A stretch of 17,432 nt of DNA from positions 1 through 17,432 of the forward strand of contig CALICC010000391.1 of the NCBI GenBank assembly GCA_938049325.1. The letters run 5' to 3'. Shown here piece by piece: positions 8,314 through 15,600 of the stretch. Both the position numbers and the translations under genes were made by a program. The DNA is from an uncultured Ilumatobacter sp. GTDB lineage: Bacteria > Actinomycetota > Acidimicrobiia > Acidimicrobiales > Ilumatobacteraceae. Within the stretch, counting starts at the first letter, position 1. Each line of letters opens with the position of its first letter. The notes below the pieces were generated by a model. The model was given only the letters and a program-made list of their open reading frames with translations. It did no database searches and was not told the origin of the DNA.

Positions 8314-8793
8314 ATGTCGACGCAGTGGCTGACCCCGAGCGAAATGAGCGCGTGGCGCGCCTTCATCCAGGTCACCGGCAATCTGTCGGCAGCGCTGGAG
8401 CGGGACCTCGCGGTGCTCGGATCCACGCTCGGCGACTACCAAGTGTTGGTCTACCTCTCCGAAGCGCCGGGCGACTCGATGCGCATGTGCGACCTCGCCG
8501 ATGCGCTACAACTCTCGCCGAGCGGCCTCACTCGACGACTCGATGGGCTCGTGAAGGCCGGACTCGTCGTTCGCAATCCATCGGCAAGCGACGGGCGAGT
8601 GATGATGGCCGTGCTCACCAGCGAAGGTCGAGGCCAGCTGACAGCCATGGCCCCCGGTCACGTCGACAGCGTGCGGCGGCGCATCTTCGATCACCTCGAC
8701 GACGCTCAGGTCAGTGCGATGGAGTCGATCTTCCTCGCCATTGCTGCCGGTCTCGCCAACACGGGTGACGCACCGGACGTTTCGGTCGCCTGA
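8314..8793 (+). CDS. MarR-family transcriptional regulator
   Basis: 159 residues, the usual MarR length. An N-terminal helix (AWRAFIQVTGNLSAALERDL) and a C-terminal helical part (about 108-150) form the dimer interface. Between them is the winged helix: GDYQVLVYLSEAP, then MCDLADALQLSPSGLTRRLDGLVKAGLV (about 58-85, recognition helix SPSGLTRRLDGL), then the wing VRNPSASDGRVMMAVLT with the D-x-R motif conserved in the family. MarR proteins bind short palindromes and are released by small aromatic ligands or cysteine oxidation; the only Cys is Cys59, at the start of the HTH. It follows the SRPBCC gene on the same strand with its own promoter-like box and converges on whiB. Targets are unknown, with the neighbouring SRPBCC and oxidoreductase genes as obvious candidates. 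Confidence 0.93.
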   Translation: MSTQWLTPSEMSAWRAFIQVTGNLSAALERDLAVLGSTLGDYQVLVYLSEAPGDSMRMCDLADALQLSPSGLTRRLDGLVKAGLVVRNPSASDGRVMMAVLTSEGRGQLTAMAPGHVDSVRRRIFDHLDDAQVSAMESIFLAIAAGLANTGDAPDVSVA

Positions 8794-8806
8794 GCTCAGC
8801 TGAACT

Positions 8807-9136
8807 TCAACTGGCCACGGTACCGCTGGCGTCGCGCGGCGCTCTGGCGCGGATGCCGATCGGAGCACTCACGGTGAAGCCAAGGAGATGGCGATCCTCT
8901 TCGGACTCGCCTGCCCAGAAGCCGTATTCGCGGTGCGTACGGGCATGGTTGCGACACGGGTCCTGCACCGGACACTGCGCACACAGACGCATTGCCTTGG
9001 CCTCGCGACGAGCCCGCGCTTGGGGGCGCTCGGCCTTCTTCGCGAAGAAGAGTGTGACGTTTCCGCTGCATGCGGCCTGGCTCCGCCAGTCAACTTCCGG
9101 AGTGATCACAGCTTCGACTTCGCTTGCGGAAGACAT
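8807..9136 (-). CDS. WhiB-family iron-sulphur transcription factor
   Basis: Actinobacteria-specific [4Fe-4S] regulator that usually binds the principal sigma factor and senses redox change or NO. 109 residues from this ATG. Cluster ligands are Cys23 (QAACSG), Cys52 and Cys55 (LCAQC) and Cys61 (DPCRNHA), the canonical C...CxxCx5C set. The turn motif usually written G[VI]WGG reads GFWAGE (72-77), followed by a short basic tail (GIRARAPR). The start is uncertain: an in-frame ATG twelve codons upstream (9172) would add an extra cysteine (SCIE). I prefer 9136 because the domain begins soon after it; GAAAGG lies 12 bases upstream. It is divergent from the cobalamin-binding regulator, and the three TTAGC repeats overlap its likely promoter (TAAATT, 9189-9194). 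It converges on marR with 13 bases between. Confidence 0.92.
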   Translation of the reverse strand: MSSASEVEAVITPEVDWRSQAACSGNVTLFFAKKAERPQARARREAKAMRLCAQCPVQDPCRNHARTHREYGFWAGESEEDRHLLGFTVSAPIGIRARAPRDASGTVAS

Positions 9137-9191
9137 GGTGCGGGATGACCTTTCGATGCAGGAGACGGGCATGTTGTGGAACACGACTAAT

Positions 9192-9216
9192 TTAGCGGTG
9201 TTTAGCAATAATTAGC
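9192..9216. promoter_or_regulatory. Three TTAGC direct repeats at exact 10-bp spacing (possible operator)
   Basis: TTAGC occurs at 9192-9196, 9202-9206 and 9212-9216, inside an AT-rich island unlike its surroundings. Each copy falls on the same face of the helix. The first copy overlaps the likely -10 of whiB, and all three lie just upstream of the -35 region of the cobalamin-binding regulator gene (about -43 to -67 from its predicted start). Both BldC-type and CarH-type proteins bind direct repeats head to tail, so autoregulation by the neighbouring gene product is a natural guess. Confidence 0.6.
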
Positions 9217-9245
9217 AACGCAATGGGTCGAACGCGAGTGAGACC

Positions 9246-9251
9246 TATCAT
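9246..9251 (+). promoter_or_regulatory. -10 box of the cobalamin-binding regulator, leaderless type
   Basis: TATCAT, 4 bases before one ATG and 7 bases before the next, the same layout as argJ (TATCGT, 4 and 7). It supports a start at 9259, downstream of the first possible ATG at 9223. Confidence 0.5.
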
Positions 9252-9258
9252 CTCGATG

Positions 9259-10056
9259 ATGGGAAGCAGCGGCCAGGGGGTCGACCTCCGAGAGGCTGCG
9301 GCTGAACTTGGCGTCCACTATCAGACCGCGTATCGCTGGGTTCGCACCGGCCGCCTGCGGTCTCAACAGGTCGACGGCCGCTACTTGATCACGCAGGCCG
9401 ACATCGCAGAACTGAATGACGAACGGACGCGCCCGCAACAGCGCGCGACGACGTCGCAGCGACGGATGATCGGCGCAGCCGACAAGATGTACTCCGCACT
9501 CGTCGAAGGCGATGAACTCACCGCACGCCACATCACTCACGCGGTGCTGAGCGAAGGAACGCCCGTGATCAAGTTCATCGCCGACGTCATGGTGCCACCG
9601 CTTCGCCGCATCGGCGACGGGTGGCGTTCGGGTGATCTCCCGATCTGGGTCGAACACCGAGCTTCGTCCACGTGCGAGCGCATGTTGGGCGACATCGCTC
9701 CGTCCCCGAGGGGTCGACGTCGCGGCACGGCGATGGTTGCCGCAGTCGAGGGCGACCGCCACGCACTCCCGGCCTCGATGGCAGCGGTGGCGCTCCGGGC
9801 GAACAACTGGCGCGTCCACCACCTCGGCGCCGACATCCCGACCGCCGAGCTCGTGTCGTTCACCGAACTTCACGACGTCGACATCGCCGTACTCACACGC
9901 ACCAATCCACAATCCGAGCCGGTGGCCGCCGAGGCCGCCGGGCTGATCGCGGCGACAGGAACACCGGTCATCGTCGGCGCCCCTGGACGAACGCTCGAGC
10001 AGCTCATCGACGAAGCGCGTGACGCCATCCACCGCGCTCCGACCGCCACCACCTAG
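9259..10056 (+). CDS. Cobalamin-binding CarH-like regulator with a BldC/excisionase-type HTH
   Basis: 265 residues. An HTH of the excisionase/BldC class fills about 8-50 (LREAAAELGVHYQTAYRWVRTGRLRS, then a wing with GRYLITQADI). A helical cap (about 70-150) and a Rossmann-type B12-binding domain (about 155-255) follow. The cap contains W122-x9-E132-H133, the adenosylcobalamin pocket motif of CarH photoreceptors. His168 in EGDRHALP is the probable lower cobalt ligand; its 35-residue distance from H133 equals the H142-H177 distance I recall for Thermus CarH. The residue after W122 is Arg, where Thermus CarH has the His that ligates cobalt after illumination. Likely role: B12-dependent, perhaps light-sensitive, transcription control. 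ATGs at 9223 and 9256 are alternative starts; a TATCAT box favours 9259. It is divergent from whiB and shares the TTAGC repeats. Confidence 0.85.
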   Translation: MGSSGQGVDLREAAAELGVHYQTAYRWVRTGRLRSQQVDGRYLITQADIAELNDERTRPQQRATTSQRRMIGAADKMYSALVEGDELTARHITHAVLSEGTPVIKFIADVMVPPLRRIGDGWRSGDLPIWVEHRASSTCERMLGDIAPSPRGRRRGTAMVAAVEGDRHALPASMAAVALRANNWRVHHLGADIPTAELVSFTELHDVDIAVLTRTNPQSEPVAAEAAGLIAATGTPVIVGAPGRTLEQLIDEARDAIHRAPTATT

Positions 10057-10105
10057 CCCACTGCACTCGACCCCGCCCGCCTGGGCCACATGGCGGATCG
10101 GGGCC

Positions 10106-10111
10106 TATCGT
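10106..10111 (+). promoter_or_regulatory. -10 box of argJ, leaderless type
   Basis: TATCGT, followed by two adjacent ATG codons 4 and 7 bases downstream. The second fits the 6-8 base pattern seen elsewhere in the window. Confidence 0.5.
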
Positions 10112-10118
10112 CCAGATG

Positions 10119-11276
10119 ATGATCGAACTGCCACTCGGGTTTCGTCAGTACGTGACCAACGTCGGCATCAAGGACGACACCGACGACTTCGTCGTGGTCG
10201 CCACCGACAACCCGATCCCCACGGCGGGTGTGTTCACCAAGAGCCGCTTCTCCGGTCCGAGCGTCGAAGTCAGTCGGAGCCATCTCGCCAACCAGACCGC
10301 CCAAGCAGTCGTCGTGATCTCGAAGAACGCGAACGTCGCCACCGGGCTCGACGGCAAGCGCGACGCCGCCGAAGTCGTTCGATCGGTCGCAGAACGGCTC
10401 GGAGCTCAGACGTTCGATGTCGTCATCGCATCGACCGGCGTGATCGGTCGGCGCTACCCAATGGAGCAGGTACGCGAGGGCATCGCGTCGATGCCGGTGC
10501 CGCTCACCGCCACTGACGCCGCAGCACCCGCAACCGGAATCATCACGACCGACACCGCCAGAAAGATCTCCGAAGCAACCATCAGCGGATCGTCGGCACG
10601 CATCGTCGGCATCGCGAAGGGTGTCGGCATGATCGAGCCCGACATGGCAACACACATCTCGCTGCTCTTCACTGACGCCGACATCGCGCCGCAGGCGCTG
10701 GACACGATGTTTCGACGGGTGGTCGACCGCACGTTCAATTGCGTCAGCATCGACACCGATACGTCGACCAGCGACTCGTCGATCATCATGGCTTCCGGCG
10801 AGGCCGGCCCCGTTGATCTGCACGCTTTCGAAGACGCACTCGACCTGGTCTGTCTCGACTTGACGAAGCAGATCGCGCGAGACGGCGAGGGCGCCAACGC
10901 GCTCATCGAGGTCTACGTCGATACCGCGTCGTCGACGGCCCAAGCAAAGCGCGTCGCCAAGACGATCGTGAACTCACCGCTGGTCAAGACGGCCGTGCAC
11001 GGAGGCGACCCGAACTGGGGACGCGTCGCCATGGCGATCGGCAAATGTTCGGACGACGAGGACATCGACCAGGAGAACGTCGTGATCCGATTCGGCACGA
11101 CCGAGGTGTATCCGACGCTGCTTCGTGACGCCGACCTCGCCGCGCTGTCGAGCTACATGCGCTCCGACCACGTGGTCATCCACGTGTCGCTGGCGACTGG
11201 AAGCGAGATGTCAACGGTCTACGGATGCGATCTCAGTGACGAGTACGTCAGGTTCAACGCCGACTACACAACCTGA
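10119..11276 (+). CDS. argJ: Glutamate N-acetyltransferase / ornithine acetyltransferase ArgJ
   Basis: Transfers acetyl from N-acetylornithine to glutamate in the cyclic arginine pathway and, in bifunctional forms, also makes N-acetylglutamate from acetyl-CoA. About 385 residues, near the family norm of 390-410. Recognisable landmarks: AGVFTKSRFSGP, ASTGVIGRRYPM (oxyanion TG pair), ATGIITTDT, the self-cleavage site GMIEPDMA/T (nucleophile Thr178, first residue of the beta chain), the NCVSIDTDTSTSDS segment, GDPNWGRVAMAIGK and the terminal CDLSDEYVRFNADYTT. The usual site is KGSGMIxPNMAT; here it is KGVGMIEPDMAT, with Val for Ser and Asp for Asn, so activity or self-processing may be altered. 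No other arg gene is nearby. The start could be either of two adjacent ATGs (10116 or 10119). Confidence 0.92.
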   Translation: MIELPLGFRQYVTNVGIKDDTDDFVVVATDNPIPTAGVFTKSRFSGPSVEVSRSHLANQTAQAVVVISKNANVATGLDGKRDAAEVVRSVAERLGAQTFDVVIASTGVIGRRYPMEQVREGIASMPVPLTATDAAAPATGIITTDTARKISEATISGSSARIVGIAKGVGMIEPDMATHISLLFTDADIAPQALDTMFRRVVDRTFNCVSIDTDTSTSDSSIIMASGEAGPVDLHAFEDALDLVCLDLTKQIARDGEGANALIEVYVDTASSTAQAKRVAKTIVNSPLVKTAVHGGDPNWGRVAMAIGKCSDDEDIDQENVVIRFGTTEVYPTLLRDADLAALSSYMRSDHVVIHVSLATGSEMSTVYGCDLSDEYVRFNADYTT

Positions 11277-11289
11277 CCGCGTCGACGTT

Positions 11290-11568
11290 CTACGAGACCG
11301 TGACGACCCCGTAGAACGCGACATGATCCTTGATGTGGCTGGCCTTCTCCTTGGGCGACGAGTAGAACCAGGCGGCATTCGACTGCGTCGAGCCGTCGAC
11401 GGTGATGTCGTAGTAGCTCGAATCACCCTTCCACGGGCAGTGCGTCGAATGCTCCGTCAAGGAGAAGAACTCCATGTTCACCGAGTCCGGCGGGAAGTAG
11501 TGGTTGCCTTCGACGACCACGGTGTTGTCTGACTCAGCAAGGACGGTTCCGTTCAGCACAGCTTTCAT
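11290..11568 (-). CDS. DUF427 domain protein
   Basis: 92 residues covering one DUF427 domain. Hallmarks are the opening MKAVLNGTVLAESDNTVVVEGNHYFP, the conserved STHCPWKGDSSYYDI with the single Cys, then AAWFYSSPKEKASHIKDHVAFYG. The family is a small beta-barrel of unknown biochemical function, common in actinobacteria, proteobacteria and fungi. The ATG has no convincing Shine-Dalgarno or TANNNT box. It converges on argJ with 13 bases between stops, so the two are separate units. Confidence 0.92.
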   Translation of the reverse strand: MKAVLNGTVLAESDNTVVVEGNHYFPPDSVNMEFFSLTEHSTHCPWKGDSSYYDITVDGSTQSNAAWFYSSPKEKASHIKDHVAFYGVVTVS

Positions 11569-11710
11569 GAAGAGTGCAACAGGAGCCCACGCGCAGATGT
11601 TCCCCGAAAACGCAAACAGCCGAACCCGTCAAACAGGTCCGGCCATGCGCTCGAAAAGGCGGCTCGCCAAAGGGGCGACTGGTGGTCGAGGTCAAGGCGC
11701 GTGACGACGA

Positions 11711-11729
11711 CGGTGCCTCCAGGGCACCG
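11711..11729 (-). terminator. Hairpin downstream of the HSD10-like gene (possible terminator)
   Basis: CGGTGCC (11711-11717) and GGCACCG (11723-11729) form a perfect 7-bp stem with a 5-base loop, 37 bases beyond the stop of the minus-strand SDR gene. No U-run follows, so it would be a hairpin-only or Rho-assisted stop. The remainder of the 11569-11765 gap shows nothing else I can support. Confidence 0.35.
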
Positions 11730-11765
11730 AGGAGTTCACGCAACGCAGAGATCGGGCGCCAGACG

Positions 11766-12542
11766 TCACTTTGGGGGCATGCGGATGCCACCGTCGACGC
11801 GTATCGACTCGGCGTTCATGTAGCTGTTGGTCACGCACTCGACGACCATGCTCGCGAGCTGCTCGGGGTCGCCGAGACGCTTCGGGAACAACACGCCCTT
11901 CTGCAGGTTTTCCTTGAACGCTTCGCTGGCTTCACCTTCGCCGTAGATCGGCGTATCGATGAGGCCGGGTGCGACGGTGTTGACACGGATGCCGGCCGCG
12001 GACAGGTCTCGTGCGATCGGAAGCGTCATTCCGACAACACCGCCCTTCGATGCCGAGTAGCTGGCCTGGCCGATCTGGCCGTCGAACGCAGCGACGGATG
12101 CGATGTTGACGATCGCTCCGCGCTCGCCGTGCTCGAGCGGCTCGGTCGTGCTCATGGCGGTCGCTGCGACGCGAATGGCATCGAAGGAACCGATGAGGTT
12201 GATGGCGACGACCTTCTTGAACGCATCGAGATTCGCTGCTGACTCCAGCGTTCCGTCGCGGCCGATCGTGCGCTGCGCCCAACCGATGCCAGCCGAGTTG
12301 ACGAGCACCCGAACGGGCCCCATCGACTTGGCCATCTCGACGGCGTTGACCAGATCGTCGGTATTGGTGACGTCGACCTTCGCGAACGCGCCACCGATCT
12401 CGTCAGCCAGCGCGTTGCCGGCCTCCTCGTTCAGATCGGCAATGACGACCTTTGCGCCGCGGTCGGCGAGCATGCGGGCACTGGCTGCTCCAATACCGGA
12501 GGCTCCACCCGTAACGATTGCACTTGCACCTGTGATGTCCAT
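11766..12542 (-). CDS. Short-chain dehydrogenase, 3-hydroxyacyl-CoA dehydrogenase type II (HSD10-like)
   Basis: 258-residue classical SDR. It has TGGASGIG (11-18), Asp36 at the end of strand 2 (NAD rather than NADP), NSAG (82-85), and the catalytic Ser149, Tyr162 and Lys166 (IASVAAF, SYSASKGG). The stretch from ERGAIVNIASVAAFDGQIGQ through GMTLPIARDLSAAGIRVNTVAPGL to FPKRLGDPEQLA and IRVDGGIRM matches the animal HSD17B10 / bacterial 3-hydroxy-2-methylbutyryl-CoA dehydrogenase group closely. The likely reaction is therefore NAD-linked oxidation of a 3-hydroxyacyl-CoA in beta-oxidation or isoleucine breakdown. No other beta-oxidation gene is adjacent. The start ATG follows TAGATT by 6 bases; GGAG directly abuts the ATG and is too close to act as a Shine-Dalgarno. 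Confidence 0.92.
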   Translation of the reverse strand: MDITGASAIVTGGASGIGAASARMLADRGAKVVIADLNEEAGNALADEIGGAFAKVDVTNTDDLVNAVEMAKSMGPVRVLVNSAGIGWAQRTIGRDGTLESAANLDAFKKVVAINLIGSFDAIRVAATAMSTTEPLEHGERGAIVNIASVAAFDGQIGQASYSASKGGVVGMTLPIARDLSAAGIRVNTVAPGLIDTPIYGEGEASEAFKENLQKGVLFPKRLGDPEQLASMVVECVTNSYMNAESIRVDGGIRMPPK

Positions 12543-12548
12543 CTCCAG

Positions 12549-12554
12549 AATCTA
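12549..12554 (-). promoter_or_regulatory. -10 box of the HSD10-like gene, leaderless type
   Basis: TAGATT on the minus strand, 6 bases before the ATG at 12542. It lies in the 66-base gap after the large SpoIID-SGNH gene, so the SDR has its own promoter. Confidence 0.5.
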
Positions 12555-12608
12555 CGACGCGACCCCGACAGGCGAACAATCCGATCGGCCGAGCAGCCGC
12601 TGAGCTGG

Positions 12609-15600
12609 TCAACTGGCGGGAATCGGACCGACGGAGAACCGGGTGTCAACGAGCCGTTCTGGCACCGCTCCGACGAAGCTCGCGTCCGTGCCACCCCGGA
12701 ACCACCCGGCGACATCCAAGATCACATTGGTTGGGCGCTCGACGAACACGCAGATCGTGCCGTCGGCGCCGATCGGCGCAATGACCGAGTTGGCACGGTT
12801 CTGTCCGGCGAGGAAGTTGATGTTCGATGCCAACGGCTGCTCTGTGCCGCACGGCCAGATCGTGGCATACCCGTTCGCCGTCGGATTGGCGACCGTGAGG
12901 TTGAGCGCAACGGCTGTTGCGCTCTCGGGCACGACGATGACTGAATCAGTGTCGTCCGGGTCGTTCAGCTCGGCGCCGACGATCTCCACGGTGAGCGGTG
13001 CGCCAGGTTGAACGAAGTTCTGTTGCGATCCCAATCCGGTTCGCGTGTCGACCAGTCGTGTCGGCGTGGCTGCTTCGAACGCGGGGACCGCGAGTGCTGC
13101 TCCACCCACGGGCAGGCTGCCGTCGAAGAACCCGGCGAGGTCGACGAGCACGTCGGCCGGTTGGCTCACATGCACGCAGATGTCACCGGCGGAGCCCACG
13201 GGTGCGACGACGCCGTTGCTGACGATCGTCCCTGCGTCGAAGTTGACGTTGGAGGCCAGGGGCATGGGGTTCTCGCACGACCACACCGTGGCGAAACCGT
13301 CGGCTGACGAACGCACAATTGCCACGTTGACCGCAACCGCGGCCGCGCTGGACGGTACGTCGGCGGCCGTGCCGTCTGGGCGCATCGCGCTGCGACCCGC
13401 GACGGGGATGCGCAACGGAGCGTTGGGCTGCACGCGAGCGGTCGGAGCTCCGATGGCGTTGCGCGTGTCGACGACACGTTGCGGAACCAGGCCGACGAAT
13501 GGGTCAGCCGCGGCACCGCTCCCACCGCCGGGGAACCAGCCTGCGATGTCGACGATGATGTCGGTACCGACCGACGAGTACAGGCACACGGTGCCGTCAT
13601 CGCTGATCGGTGCGATGACGTTGTTGGCCACCACCTGGCCAGCCGAGAAGTTCAGCGAGGAGACGGTGGGACGGTCGCCCTGACAGGGCCAGATCGTCGC
13701 GAAGCCGCCGTTGAGAGGTCGTACCATCGTGACGTTCAAGGCGACACCGGCTGCATCGTCGGGCACGGTGATCGTGCCGCCATCAGCCGCAGTCAGCGTC
13801 TGGCCCACGACCGGCAATTCGATCTTCTTCGGCGGAGCGAGGAAGTGCGTCGGCGCGAGTTCGAGGATCTCCGAACGCAGCCACAGCGCGAACTCGGCCT
13901 GACCGGTGGCGGTGAGGTGAACACCGTCGCTGTTGAACCAACGCGCCCGTTCTGAATTGTTACTCGCCGCTTCCCAGTCGAGCACGCTCAGCGTCGGCCA
14001 CCGTCCGGTCGCTGCATCGAGCGCAGCGTTCGACGCTGTGTACATCAACGCTCCACCCGTGCGTCGAATGTCGGCCATGTTGACCCACGCGACCTGACGC
14101 ACATCTCGAGCGTTGAGGGCGTTCATCATCGCGTCGATGTCGGAGGCGAAGGTGGCGGGGTCGTCGTTGTAGCCGAGTTCGACCACCACGAGGTCGAGAC
14201 CGCGTGGCAACGCTGCCGCTGCAGCGATACCGGTGCTTCCGTTGCAAGCTTCGCGGGTCGTGCAACGGCTGTCGACGGCGTCGACGGTGCGCGACGTGAA
14301 CGTGCCGTCGGTGACCCGCAGGAACTCTCCATCGGTGTGCGCAATGCTGTTCGCCACGGAGTCACCGATGAACCCGAGCGACTTGTTCGTCGTTTGTTCA
14401 CGGACGACTCGAACCGTGAAGCCGGGCGACCTCAAGTCGTAGGCGTTCCGGAAGTTCCACGCTTGCTGCCGGAAGGTGCCGTTCGTCCCGGTGACGACGA
14501 GGTCGTCGAACCAGATCCCATCGAAACCCTGGAAGTTGGCGCTCTGCGTGGGCGCCATCGAGGCCGATGTGATCGTGCCGAGGCCGTGGCGACTCGCAAA
14601 CGTGTCGGCATCGAGCACACGGGTCCACTTGTGGTTTGGGTTCGGTGCGGTGTCGTCGCCGATGTCGTTGACGGGCGGGAAGGCGCCACCCGCGGTGCGC
14701 GGGCCGTTCGATGCCGAGAACTCCGTCGACACGATTTGCCCAGCGAGCGGATGCCCCGACGGCCAGCGCCGGACCACGTTGGCGGTCGCGGCGATCGCGG
14801 CATCGGTGGCTTCGTACTCGACACGTGTCGCACTACCGGTTGCCGAACTCCGCTTGGCCGAGCCGCCGTACACCTGACACGCCGTCGTGTCGCATGTCGT
14901 GGCATACCGTTGCGACGATCCCGGGTAGGTGTAGGTGCGGTTCTGCTGCAGCCCGTATGAGCGCGCAGCAACCGCCTGCGCCCGTACGGCGTTTGCGCCG
15001 GCACCGCCACCCGCGTTCGCCCAGCTCGCCGCAATCTCCTTCGGGACCACACCGCGCAGGTAGGCCTCGGCCAGCACGTCGTTCACGACGCGGTTCCCCG
15101 ACGACGAATGCACGACATCGATCGCGCCGCGATAGTGGTTGACCGCACCACCAGACGAACACACGCCGAGCACGTCGTTGCGATTCGTCGCTGCGACGTC
15201 ACCGTCTGATGCGGTGAAGCGAACGGGGCTTCCGGCGGTTTGTGTGTGCGTGCCGATCTTCGTCCACGTCACCGACGACCCTGCGGCGGCGATGATCGCA
15301 CGCGCCTCGGTGGCGTCGTCGGCGTTCCACGTCGACCCGTCAACCGGCAGGCCGCGCGATTGCTGCCACGCTGCGAGCACGCCGGCAGTCTGGTTTCCGA
15401 AGTAGCCGTCGACGATGAGCGAAGCGTCGAAGAAGCGCTTCAAGAATGCTTGGAACTGCTGAGCTGCGAGGTTGTACCCGGTTGCTTGCACGACCGGCCC
15501 TGTGGGCACGGAGAGCGACGTCGAACTCGGACACGCGATCTGATCGGCGCTGTACACGTCGAACACGCCCGCGGAGGTTTCGACCGCGCGCATCGCGGGC

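Noticed and set aside
8790..8799. CTGAGCTCAG palindrome at the end of the MarR gene
   Set aside because: No loop and not in a promoter; a chance palindrome around a stop codon is the simpler reading.
9202..10089. 295-codon minus-strand open frame opposite the B12 regulator
   Set aside because: No motifs; the plus-strand protein has HTH and cobalamin-site residues at family spacing.
10053..10943. 296-codon minus-strand open frame opposite argJ
   Set aside because: Asp/Arg/Val-rich shadow of a clear ArgJ coding sequence.
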